From NCBI RefSeq assembly GCF_900112845.1, contig NZ_FONG01000021.1, forward strand, positions 86,516-150,515: DNA of 64,000 nt, in the 5' to 3' direction. Below are positions 1-7,652 of this stretch, one piece after another; position 1 is the stretch's first letter, and each line of letters begins with the position of its first letter. The notes under the pieces are model-generated. The model saw only the letters and a list, made by a program, of their open reading frames with translations. It did no database searches and had not been told where the DNA came from. Both the position numbers and the translations under genes were made by a program. The stretch is from Actinacidiphila alni. GTDB lineage: Bacteria; Actinomycetota; Actinomycetes; Streptomycetales; Streptomycetaceae.

Positions 1-85
1 ACGGGACCGGCGGAGTCCCAGGCGACACTCAAGTTGTCCACAGGCAGGGACCAAGATCATCGCGGGTGGCCCCGGGTACGGGATC

Positions 86-733
86 GTGGATGTCATGGCA
101 CTTCACCTGTGGTTGACGATGACGATGGCGGCACTGTTCGCCGCTCTTCCGGGCGTCCCGGGCGCTCCGGGCGCGGCTGCGCCGGGTGTCCCCGGCGCGG
201 TCGGCACGGCGGCCGCTCCCGGGTGCGCGGGCAGCGGGGCGGTGGCGCGCTGCTGGCCGGTGGCGGGACCGGGCGTACGGGGCCGGCCGGTGGTGCTGCG
301 CGCCTTCGAGCCGCCCGCGACACCGTGGGCGGCGGGGCACCGCGGGGTCGACTTACGTGCCGGGCCCGGCACTCCGGTGCGGGCGGCGGCTCCCGGCGAG
401 GTGGCCTTCGCGGGCCAGGTCGCGGGCACGGGTGTGGTGGTGCTGCGCATCGCGCCCGGTCTGCGCGTCACCTACGAACCGGTACGTGCCACGGTCCCGG
501 TCGGCGCGCGGGTGCCGGCGGGCGGGCAGGTGGGGGTGCTCGATCCGGCGACCGGGCACTGCGGGACGACCTGCCTGCACTGGGGGCTGCTGCGGGGCGA
601 CGCCTATCTCGACCCGCTGTCGCTGCTGCCGGCCGTGCTGCTGCGCGCGGGCCCGTCCCGGCTGCTGCCGGTGTTCGGACCCGCCGGAGCGGGCGGACCT
701 GAAGGAGGTCCTTTGAGGCAAGTCAGCCGGTGA
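86..733 (+). CDS. Secreted M23/LytM-type peptidase domain protein
   Basis: A 215-residue protein with a hydrophobic N-terminus (about residues 5-40, Ala/Gly/Pro-rich), consistent with a signal peptide or anchor. The C-terminal half has the LytM pattern: HRGVDL supplies the HxxxD zinc ligands, and GHCGTTCLHWGLL supplies the GxHxH-like end of the fold. The two Cys in that loop could form a disulfide. Family members cut peptidoglycan cross-bridges or act as noncatalytic envelope regulators; which applies here is open. The start at 86 is taken; ATG 95 is an alternative. The 3' end overlaps the convergent TetR gene by 11 bp. Codon 90 (353-355) is TTA, so translation may depend on bldA tRNA-Leu. 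Confidence 0.82.
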   Translation: MDVMALHLWLTMTMAALFAALPGVPGAPGAAAPGVPGAVGTAAAPGCAGSGAVARCWPVAGPGVRGRPVVLRAFEPPATPWAAGHRGVDLRAGPGTPVRAAAPGEVAFAGQVAGTGVVVLRIAPGLRVTYEPVRATVPVGARVPAGGQVGVLDPATGHCGTTCLHWGLLRGDAYLDPLSLLPAVLLRAGPSRLLPVFGPAGAGGPEGGPLRQVSR

Positions 734-1304
734 CGCCGTGCAGCGCCATCGTCACGGCGGCCTCGACGATCCGGTCGGGGTCCTCGGCGGCGCCCAGCTC
801 GATCCGGCGGACGGCGGCGTCGACCACGCCCTGGAGCAGCATGGCGGTCAGCCGGGGCTCGTCGTGGCCGAGGGCGGCGAGCGCGGCACCGACCATGGTG
901 ACCAGCCCACCGTGCGCGGCGCGGATCTTCTCCCGGGCGCCCGCGTCCAGTTCGCCCGCGGAGATCGCGACGACGGCGCGGTGCCTGCGGTCGCCGACCA
1001 GCGCAAGCTGACTGCGGACGTACGCCTCGATCTTGCCCTGCGCGGTGTCGGCGGCCCGCATGGCGTCCTCGACCTCGGCGGCCCACACCGGGAAGTCGAC
1101 GGCGCACAGCTCCTCGACCACGGCGGCGCGGGAGCGGAAGTATTCGTAGACCGAGGAGCGGGCCAGGCCGGTGCGCTCGGCCAGGGCGGGAAAGGTCAGC
1201 GCTTCCGTGCCGCCGTCGGACAGCAGCGAACGCGCGGCGTCCAGCAGGGCCTGGCGCTGCATGGTCCGGTGTTCGGCCACCGAGGCCGCTCGAATCCTGG
1301 GCAT
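723..1304 (-). CDS. TetR-family transcriptional regulator
   Basis: A 193-residue protein with a TetR N-terminal domain. Residues about 17-60 form the DNA-binding part (LTFPALAERTGLARSSVYEY), including the recognition helix typical of the family. The C-terminal ligand-binding domain is not recognisable beyond the family level, so the effector is unknown. It lies 30 bp downstream of whiG on the same strand and may share its transcript. It meets the LytM-type peptidase gene tail to tail with an 11-bp overlap. Start ATG at 1304 is followed directly by typical TetR sequence. Confidence 0.85.
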   Translation of the reverse strand: MPRIRAASVAEHRTMQRQALLDAARSLLSDGGTEALTFPALAERTGLARSSVYEYFRSRAAVVEELCAVDFPVWAAEVEDAMRAADTAQGKIEAYVRSQLALVGDRRHRAVVAISAGELDAGAREKIRAAHGGLVTMVGAALAALGHDEPRLTAMLLQGVVDAAVRRIELGAAEDPDRIVEAAVTMALHGVTG

Positions 1305-1334
1305 CCCACCACTGTAGACACTGTGGTCCGCCTG

Positions 1335-2171
1335 TCACCGGCCGACGTCGGCCAGCTTTGCCCGCAGTTGGAGGACGGACTTGGTGTGGATCTGGCTGAC
1401 CCGGCTCTCGGTGACGCCCAGCACCTGGCCGATCTCGGCGAGTGTCAGGCCCTCGTAGTAGTAGAGGGTGACGACCGTCTTCTCGCGTTCGGGCAGGGTG
1501 TTGACGGCCCGGGCGAGCAGCCGGCGCAGCTCGCGGTCCTCGGCGACCTCGACGGGGTTGTCGGCGCCGGTGTCCTCCAGGGTGTCCACCAGGCTGAGCC
1601 GGTCGCCGCCCTCGCCGCCGGCGTGCAGCAGGTCTTCGAGCGCGACGACGTTGGCCAGCGACAGCGCGCTGAACACGGCGTGCAGGTCTTCGAGGCCGAC
1701 GCCCATCTCGGCGGCGACCTCCGGTTCGCTGGGGGTGCGGCGGAGCTTGGCCTCCAGCGTGGCGTAGGCGCGTTCGACGGCGCGGGCCTTCTGCCGGACC
1801 GAGCGCGGGATCCAGTCGAGCGCGCGCAGTTCGTCGATCATGGCGCCGCGGATCCGGGTGATCGCATAGGTCTCGAATTTGATCGCGCGTTCCGGGTCGA
1901 ACTTCTCGATCGCGTCGATCAGGCCGAACACCCCGGAGGAGACGAAGTCGGCCTGCTCGACATTGGCGGGCAGGCCGACGCTGACCCGGCCCGCCACGTA
2001 TTTGACCAGGGGCGAGTAGTGCAGGATCAGCTGCTCGCGCAGCCGGGCGTCCCCCGTTGCCTTGTAGCTACGCCACAGTTCGTCGAGCGACGTGGGGGCG
2101 GCGGGCCGAGGGGAGGTGCGGGGGGCGGTCGTTGCCGTCGCCCGCTCGGACCCGGGGGTGTACCGGTGCAT
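1335..2171 (-). CDS. whiG: RNA polymerase sigma factor WhiG (FliA family)
   Basis: A 278-residue sigma-28-type factor that starts sporulation in streptomycete aerial hyphae. Region 2 is visible in SLDELWRSY, the LILHYSPLVKYVAGRVSVGL stretch and RAIKFETYAITRIRGAMIDE; region 4 contains LPEREKTVVTLYYYEGLTL and GVTESRVSQIHTKSV, ending in LRAKLADVGR. The frame is open upstream to 2345, but WhiG proteins begin close to the Ser/Pro-rich segment just before SLDELW, so ATG 2171 was chosen. No clear Shine-Dalgarno precedes it. WhiG activity is known to be held in check by the anti-sigma factor RsiG; rsiG is not in this window. It is preceded by a 282-bp gap. Confidence 0.93.
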   Translation of the reverse strand: MHRYTPGSERATATTAPRTSPRPAAPTSLDELWRSYKATGDARLREQLILHYSPLVKYVAGRVSVGLPANVEQADFVSSGVFGLIDAIEKFDPERAIKFETYAITRIRGAMIDELRALDWIPRSVRQKARAVERAYATLEAKLRRTPSEPEVAAEMGVGLEDLHAVFSALSLANVVALEDLLHAGGEGGDRLSLVDTLEDTGADNPVEVAEDRELRRLLARAVNTLPEREKTVVTLYYYEGLTLAEIGQVLGVTESRVSQIHTKSVLQLRAKLADVGR

Positions 2172-2453
2172 GCGTCGTTTTGAGCCGTTCTGCCGTGACG
2201 TGGGCGGGAAATCGAGCCTCTGCGAGCGTAGCGTGACCAAGGTGTCGCTTATTGCTACATCATCCGTATGAGACATGCGCAGATACGTTCCTCTGCGAAT
2301 AGGCGCCCACCGGACCGGCGGTGCCGCCCGGCGCCGGGTCCGCACGGGGGCCCGTCGGGCCCATCATGGTGGGCCGTCGGGCCGCGCGTGGCCAGTCCTA
2401 CGATCGTCCCAGGTCACGGCGTTTTCCTGTCACCTGATGGTGTGTCGATAGCG
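2172..2453. promoter_or_regulatory. whiG upstream region / dprA 3' region
   Basis: A 282-bp gap between dprA and whiG, both leftward. It holds a dyad at 2357-2376 (GGGCCCA and TGGGCC around a short loop) that could terminate dprA transcription, and an imperfect inverted repeat at 2230-2249 (AGCGTGACC-AA-GGTGTCGCT) close to the whiG start. No convincing -35/-10 pair was identified by eye. whiG must be transcribed from here or by read-through. In S. coelicolor whiG is a BldD target; whether the 2230 repeat is a BldD site is only a guess. Confidence 0.4.
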
Positions 2454-3911
2454 TCAACTCTCCGGGTGTGCCGCCCTGTCGTGTGCGGTACGGACCAACT
2501 TCCATCGCCCGTCGTCGCGTTCGACATGGCCGAGTGCTCGCAAATCATGCAGGCGCCTCAGCGTGTCGTCCCTGGTGGCCCCCACCGTGAGCGCGATGTC
2601 GGCGGCGTCGGCGTCCCCCTGGCCGGGGAGTGCTTCGAGCACCGCGGCTGCGGCCGGGTCGAGCAGATCGCGCGGGAGGACCGGGCCGCGCCGCACAGGG
2701 GCGAGGTCGGTGCCGATCTCCCCGACCATCTCGATCACCTCCGCCGCGTCCGTCACCACGACGGCCTCACCGCGCAGTAATTCGTGCACGCCTTCGGACA
2801 GACCGCTGGTGCAGGGCCCCGGCACCCCCATCGTCACCCGCCCGAGCTTTGCCGCGCGGCGGGCGGTGACCAGGGAGCCGCTGCGGTAGCGGGCCTCGAC
2901 CACGACGGTGCCGCGGGTGAGGGCGGCGATGACGCGGTTGCGCAGCACGAATCTGCTGCGGGTCGGATGGTCGCCGGGCGGCAGTTCGCCGATCAGCAGG
3001 CCGTGTTCGGCGATGTCACCGATCAGCCGGGCGTTGCCGGGCGGATACGGCTGGTCGACACCGCTGGCGACCACACCGATGGTGGCGCCGTCGGCCCGCA
3101 GGGCGCTGCGGTGCGCCGTGCCGTCGACTCCGTAGGCGGCGCCCGAGACCACCGTCCAGCCCGCCCGGGCCAGGCCGCCGCCCAGCCGGGCCGCCATGTG
3201 GGCGCCGTAGTCCGTGCAGGCCCTGGCGCCGACGACGGCGACCGAGCGCAGCGCCCACAGCCGCAGTGAGGGCCGGCCGCGGACCCACAGCCCGTAGGGC
3301 CGCTGCGGCCCGAGGTCGTCGAGCTGGCTCGGCCAGTCGGTGTCCCCCGGGGTGACGAACCGCGCGCCCGCCAGGCGGGCCGTCTCCAGGTCGCGTTCCG
3401 GCTCCCCGGCCCGGCCGGACCGCGTCCGGTAGCCCTCGGTCCGTCTCGGGCTCGCGCCCGGCAGCGGCTCCCCCGTCCGGAGCGCGGCCAGCACCGCTTC
3501 CGCGCCCCGCTCCCCCAGTGCCCGCCCGACCACCTCGTCCCCGGGGTCGGCGATCCGGGTGATCGCCACCCGGGCGACCGTCTCGGCCTCCGGCACGGCG
3601 GCGGCCGCCTCCGGCACCCGTGACCCGCGCCCTCCGCCCGGCTCGGCGCGGGCCCGCCCGCCGACGGCAGGTCCGGTTTGGGCCCCAGCCCTGTCCTCGG
3701 CGCCTGCGTCGGGCTCGACCTCGGCCCAGCCCCCGTCATCAGCACCGGCACCGGCGTCAGCCGATCCCGTGTTCCGCGCCCACCTGGCGGTCACCGCCGG
3801 ACCGGCGTCACCCGCATCACGCGCACGGCCCAAGGCGGCCGGGTCGGCCGCGTCCCCCCTCGGCCCGGGCCCGCCGTACTCGCGTTCTCCCCGCGGTAGC
3901 GCCACCGTCAC
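2454..3911 (-). CDS. dprA: DNA-processing protein DprA (Smf)
   Basis: A 485-residue DprA/Smf protein. In transformable bacteria DprA loads RecA on incoming single-stranded DNA. The Rossmann core is clear: VAVVGARACTDYG, SGAAYGVDGTAHR (SGxAxGID-type), VVASGVDQPYPPGN, RSRFVLRNRVIAALT and VVVEARYRSGSLVTAR. A winged-helix-like C-terminal segment (about residues 405-475) follows. The N-terminal ~110 residues are Ala/Gly/Glu-rich and probably disordered. The start GTG at 3911 overlaps the comM stop as GTGA, with GGGAGG just upstream; GTG 3905 is an alternative with better spacing. A TTA codon lies at 2778-2780, in the VHELLRG segment. It forms a coupled unit with comM and yraN. Confidence 0.92.
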   Translation of the reverse strand: MTVALPRGEREYGGPGPRGDAADPAALGRARDAGDAGPAVTARWARNTGSADAGAGADDGGWAEVEPDAGAEDRAGAQTGPAVGGRARAEPGGGRGSRVPEAAAAVPEAETVARVAITRIADPGDEVVGRALGERGAEAVLAALRTGEPLPGASPRRTEGYRTRSGRAGEPERDLETARLAGARFVTPGDTDWPSQLDDLGPQRPYGLWVRGRPSLRLWALRSVAVVGARACTDYGAHMAARLGGGLARAGWTVVSGAAYGVDGTAHRSALRADGATIGVVASGVDQPYPPGNARLIGDIAEHGLLIGELPPGDHPTRSRFVLRNRVIAALTRGTVVVEARYRSGSLVTARRAAKLGRVTMGVPGPCTSGLSEGVHELLRGEAVVVTDAAEVIEMVGEIGTDLAPVRRGPVLPRDLLDPAAAAVLEALPGQGDADAADIALTVGATRDDTLRRLHDLRALGHVERDDGRWKLVRTAHDRAAHPES

Positions 3912-5536
3912 ACACCTCCCGGGACGGGCACGCCGCGGCTGATGCCGGTGCGCAGGTGGAGGGCCTGGACGACGTCGTCGGCGTCGGGGCGGTCGTGGGA
4001 GGCGAGGTCGGCGAGGGTCCAGGCGACGCGCAGGACGCGGTCGAGGCCGCGCGCGGTGAGCAGGCCGCGCTCCATGTCGCGCTCGGCCGGGTGCAGGGCG
4101 CCGGGGGCGACATGCCAGCGGGTGCGCATCTCGTGGCCGGGGATCTCGCTGTTCAGCCGCCACGGGGTGCCGTGGTAGCGGGCCGCGGCGCGTTCCCTGG
4201 CGGCCAGGACGCGGGCGGCGACGGTGGCGCTGGACTCGCCGTGGTCGCAGCCGAGGAAGTCGGATCTGGTGACCGATTCGACCTCGACCCGCAGATCGAC
4301 CCGGTCGAGCAACGGCCCGGAAAGCCGTGCCTGGTAGCGCCGGACGGAGGTGGGTGAGCAGTCGCAGCCCTCGCCCAGCATCGAATAGCGCCCGCAGGGA
4401 CACGGATTGGCGGCCAGCACCAGCATGAAGCGGGCGGGCAGCCGCATCACCCCGGCCGTACGGGCGACGACGACATGCCCGGATTCGAGCGGCTGCCGCA
4501 GCGCCTCCAGCGCCCGCACGCTGAATTCCGGCGCTTCGTCCAGAAAGAGCACACCTCTATGGGCCAGGGAGACCGCGCCGGGCCGGGGGATGCCGCTGCC
4601 GCCGCCGACCAGGGACGGCATGGTGGCCGAGTGGTGCGGCGCGCAGTAGGGCGGGGCGTCGATCATCGGGCGGCCCGGCGGGAGGATGCCGGCGACGGAG
4701 TGGACGGCGGTGACCTCCAGGGACTCCTGCCGGGTCAGCGGTGGCAGGATGCCCGGCAGCCGCTCGGCCAGCATCGTCTTGCCCGCGCCCGGCGGCCCCT
4801 TGAGATAGAGGTGGTGCCCGCCCGCGGCGGCGACCTCCAGGGCGATGCGCGCGGTGCGCTGCCCCGCGACATCGGCGAGGTCGGGCCCGTGACCGGTGGC
4901 CGCCGCGCCGCCGAAGCTGCTGGCCAGGCCCGTGCCGACGCCACCGCCCGGCACGGTGAGCCCGGCGAGCATCGGGTCGGGGCGGCCGTCGCCCGCGGGG
5001 TCGGGGTCCTCCTTCGGTGCCAGTTCGTCGTTGAGCACGGCGACGAGCTGGCGCAGGGTGCGGACGCCGAGGACGGAGACACCGGGGACCAGGGACGCCT
5101 CGGCGGTGGTCAGCTCCGGCACCACGACCTGCCGGTAGCCGGCGTCCGCGGCGGCGAGCACCGCGGGCAGCACCCCGCGGACCGGCCGGACCCGGCCGTC
5201 CAGGCCCAGCTCGCCGATCATCATCAGGTCGGCGATGGACGCGGGGTCGATCCGGTCGTTGGCGGCGAGGATCGCGCAGGCCACGGCCAGGTCGAAGCCG
5301 GAGCCGCCCTTGGGGACGGAGGCCGGGCTGAGGCCGACGGTGAGCTTCTTCTGCGGCCAGACCTCGCCGCTGTTGACGATGGCGGCGCGGACCCGGTCGC
5401 GGCTCTCGGTGAGGCTCTTGTCGGGCAGGCCGACGAGGGCGAACGCGGCGAGCCCGGGTTCGAGGTCGGCCTGGACCTCCACCACGACGCCTTCCACGCC
5501 GATCAGCGCGACCGAGCACGTACGGGCGAACCCCAT
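3908..5536 (-). CDS. comM: YifB/ComM-family Mg-chelatase-like AAA+ ATPase
   Basis: A 542-residue protein with the usual YifB/ComM domain order. An N-terminal Lon-protease-like fold (residues 1-~180: VALIGVEGVVVEVQADL, KKLTVGLSPASVPK, GELGLDGRVR) is followed by an AAA+ domain with Walker A GPPGAGKTM, Walker B LFLDEAPEF and arginine finger region GPLLDRVDLRV. A Cys cluster (NPCPCGRY, CDCS) precedes sensor 2. ComM is a branch-migration helicase that helps integrate transformed DNA in Gram-negative bacteria; its role in streptomycetes is not established. Its ATG overlaps the yraN stop by one base and its end overlaps dprA, so the three are translationally coupled. Confidence 0.92.
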   Translation of the reverse strand: MGFARTCSVALIGVEGVVVEVQADLEPGLAAFALVGLPDKSLTESRDRVRAAIVNSGEVWPQKKLTVGLSPASVPKGGSGFDLAVACAILAANDRIDPASIADLMMIGELGLDGRVRPVRGVLPAVLAAADAGYRQVVVPELTTAEASLVPGVSVLGVRTLRQLVAVLNDELAPKEDPDPAGDGRPDPMLAGLTVPGGGVGTGLASSFGGAAATGHGPDLADVAGQRTARIALEVAAAGGHHLYLKGPPGAGKTMLAERLPGILPPLTRQESLEVTAVHSVAGILPPGRPMIDAPPYCAPHHSATMPSLVGGGSGIPRPGAVSLAHRGVLFLDEAPEFSVRALEALRQPLESGHVVVARTAGVMRLPARFMLVLAANPCPCGRYSMLGEGCDCSPTSVRRYQARLSGPLLDRVDLRVEVESVTRSDFLGCDHGESSATVAARVLAARERAAARYHGTPWRLNSEIPGHEMRTRWHVAPGALHPAERDMERGLLTARGLDRVLRVAWTLADLASHDRPDADDVVQALHLRTGISRGVPVPGGV

Positions 5537-5916
5537 CAGGCCACCCCCCGCACATGCTCCACCCGGGCGGCGCCGCGGGCGGGCAGCAGGACACCGACGA
5601 CGTCGATCCTGACGCCGCCCGGTGGCGCGCCCCCGTGTTCCGCGGCCCACCGGTCGGCGAGCGAGCGCAGCCGGCCGATCTTCTCGGCGGTCAGTGCCGC
5701 CATCGGGTGCTGGAAGCCGCCGTCCCGGCGGGTCTTCACCTCGCACACCACCAGCGCGTCACCGTCGGACGCCAGGATGTCGATCTCCCCGCGCCGCCCT
5801 GACCGCCAGTTGCGGTCGAGCACGGTCAGTCCCGCGTTCTCCAGCGTGCGGGCCGCGAGCCCCTCGCCGTACCGCCCCAGCGCACCTCGTGCGTTCATGC
5901 GTACCACCTCCGTCAC
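5536..5916 (-). CDS. YraN family (UPF0102) nuclease-like protein
   Basis: A 126-residue protein of the YraN/UPF0102 family, which has a Holliday-junction-resolvase/restriction-endonuclease-like fold. Seen: LGRYGEGLAARTLENAGL, RSGRRGEIDILASDGDALV and VCEVKTRR, giving the E-x(n)-D-x(n)-ExK catalytic pattern. The biochemical role of the family is poorly known. It is the first gene of the yraN-comM-dprA coupled set. Upstream ATG 5916 has GGAGGT nearby. An 83-bp gap separates it from the DUF2469 gene. Confidence 0.88.
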   Translation of the reverse strand: MTEVVRMNARGALGRYGEGLAARTLENAGLTVLDRNWRSGRRGEIDILASDGDALVVCEVKTRRDGGFQHPMAALTAEKIGRLRSLADRWAAEHGGAPPGGVRIDVVGVLLPARGAARVEHVRGVA

Positions 5917-5999
5917 TCACTGTGACAGAGGCGGCGCAACCCGAGACGATCTTGATCCGCGGCCTGTGGAAAACTCCGCGACCGCCGGGACCGGAGGGA

Positions 6000-6326
6000 T
6001 CAGCCGTTGAAGCCCGAGTCGTCCGACGGCAGGTCCAGATCCGCCTTGTTCAACTCCTCGATGTTCACGTCCTTGAACGTGAGCACCCGCACCTGCTTGA
6101 CGAAGCGGGCCGGCCGGTACATGTCCCAGACCCAGGCGTCGGCCATCGAGACCTCGAAGAACACCTCGCCCTGGACCGAGTGCACCTGCATCTCGTAGTC
6201 ATTGGTGAGGTAGAAGCGCCGCTCGGTCTCGATCACGTACTTGAACAGGCCAACGACATCGCGGTACTCCCGGTAGAGCTTCAGCTCCATCTCGGTCTCG
6301 TACTTCTCGAGGTCCTCGGCGCTCAT
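6000..6326 (-). CDS. DUF2469 family protein
   Basis: A 108-residue acidic protein beginning MSAEDLEKYETEMELKLYRE, the conserved start of the actinobacterial DUF2469 family. The frame is open to 6359, but ATG 6326 is preceded by GGGGAA and matches the family N-terminus. The middle is rich in aromatic and acidic residues (FYLTNDYEMQVHSVQGEVFF, DAWVWDMYRPARFV). No function is known. Its constant position between the signal peptidase/Nudix genes and yraN in actinobacteria suggests a housekeeping role, but nothing more specific can be inferred. Confidence 0.88.
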   Translation of the reverse strand: MSAEDLEKYETEMELKLYREYRDVVGLFKYVIETERRFYLTNDYEMQVHSVQGEVFFEVSMADAWVWDMYRPARFVKQVRVLTFKDVNIEELNKADLDLPSDDSGFNG

Positions 6327-6365
6327 GGCATGTTCCCCTTCAGCCGTACGTGCCCCCATTGTGCG

Positions 6366-6872
6366 TCAGTCGCGCTCCGTCCCCAGGGGGATCGGGGACG
6401 GCGGTGGGCCTTCGTCGAGCAGCGTACGCAGCAGCCCGGCGAGTCTGATGGGGTACACCGTCTCACGAGTGCGCAAAAGTTCCTCGTAGGTCCACCAGCG
6501 CAGCGAGGTCACGCTCCGGCGTTCGAGGTCGGTCTGACCGCTGGTGTCGAGGGCCACCGTCTCCGTACGGCCCAGGTGGTACCACTCGTCCTGCTCCCAG
6601 CGGCGCCCGTCGAAGGTGAAGAGACTGGTCCGCTCCCACAGCACCGGGCCCAGCCGCACATCGGTGATCCCGGTCTCCTCCGCGACCTCCCGCAGCGCCG
6701 TCTGCTCCAGGCTCTCGCCCGCCTCGACACCGCCGCCGGGGGTGAACAGATACCTGACCGACGGGTCGGCCGGGTCGTAGCCGCTCAGCAGCAGTATCCG
6801 GTCGGCGGGGTCGAGCAGCACGACCCGGGAGACCCGGCGCCGCCCACCCGTTACGCCCGTCATGCCCGTCAC
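6366..6872 (-). CDS. Nudix hydrolase
   Basis: A 168-residue Nudix protein. The Nudix box is complete: GGGVEAGESLEQTALREVAE followed by ETGI, with the Gx5Ex7REUxEExGU spacing that binds the divalent metal and nucleoside-diphosphate. The substrate cannot be read from sequence. The GTG start at 6872 overlaps the stop of sipZ as GTGA, suggesting coupled translation; ATG 6863 is the alternative. It sits at the end of the signal peptidase cluster, an arrangement common in streptomycetes. Confidence 0.88.
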   Translation of the reverse strand: MTGMTGVTGGRRRVSRVVLLDPADRILLLSGYDPADPSVRYLFTPGGGVEAGESLEQTALREVAEETGITDVRLGPVLWERTSLFTFDGRRWEQDEWYHLGRTETVALDTSGQTDLERRSVTSLRWWTYEELLRTRETVYPIRLAGLLRTLLDEGPPPSPIPLGTERD

Positions 6873-7609
6873 GCGCGCCGCTTCCGCAGCAGCGCGGCCA
6901 CCGGGGTGTAGGCCGCCCCGCCCAGGATCAGCACGGCGCCGGCGACCACCATGATCACGATCCAGCGCAGCGGCCCCTCGGAGGCCCCGCCGCCGGGCAC
7001 CGCGTCGAAGGCGGAGGTCGCCGACAGCGCCCCCATCCGCCCCAGCGGCCACGCGGTGCCGTCCACCCGGCCCTTCACGTCGCTCGCGGGCACCGCGCCG
7101 TGCTCGGCGTCGGTGAGCCGGATCCGGGAGTCCTGCGAGACGGCGCGATTGTCACCGAGCAGGAAGAGCGAGCCGCGCGGCACCGTGGTGCTGAAGTCGT
7201 TCATCGAGGCGCGGGTGCCGGCGTCCAGATAACCCTCGTCGACGGCCTTGCCGTTCACGGTGAGACGGCCCTGCTTGTCGCAGCACTTCACGACGTCGCC
7301 GCCGACGCCCACCACCCGCTTGACCTCCGGCAGGTCGCCCCAGAGCTTGTCCTGGAAGACGACCACGTCACCGCGGCGCACGTCGGACGCCGCGATCTTC
7401 TGGGCCAGCACCCGGTCCCCCGGGTGCACGGTCGGCTGCATGGAGTTGGTGGGCACCGTGTACGGCCGGTATTCCACCGCTCCCCAGGCGAAACCGCCGA
7501 GGAACAGCACGCAGCCGAGGGCGATGGCCACGCCGGACACCGTTCGTCCGAGCCGGCCGCCGCCCTTGGCGTTGGCTATCGCGCCGCGACGCGTCGTACT
7601 GCTGCTCAT
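6869..7609 (-). CDS. sipZ: Type I signal peptidase (SipZ-like)
   Basis: A 246-residue membrane signal peptidase. One N-terminal transmembrane segment (about 24-46) leads to the catalytic Ser56 in TVPTNSMQPTVHPGD. The general-base Lys97 lies in EVKRVVGVGGD, and the box E motif is LGDNRAVSQDSR. A C-terminal transmembrane segment (about residues 210-238, RWIVIMVVAGAVLILGGAAY) gives a two-anchor topology. It removes signal peptides from exported preproteins at the outer membrane face. Last of four adjacent sip genes; the letters W-X-Y-Z are assigned from order and from the S. lividans cluster and are approximate. Confidence 0.9.
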   Translation of the reverse strand: MSSSTTRRGAIANAKGGGRLGRTVSGVAIALGCVLFLGGFAWGAVEYRPYTVPTNSMQPTVHPGDRVLAQKIAASDVRRGDVVVFQDKLWGDLPEVKRVVGVGGDVVKCCDKQGRLTVNGKAVDEGYLDAGTRASMNDFSTTVPRGSLFLLGDNRAVSQDSRIRLTDAEHGAVPASDVKGRVDGTAWPLGRMGALSATSAFDAVPGGGASEGPLRWIVIMVVAGAVLILGGAAYTPVAALLRKRRA

Positions 7610-7652
7610 GGACCGGAACCCTACCCGGCGGTACGCCCGTGGTCAGCCGTCG

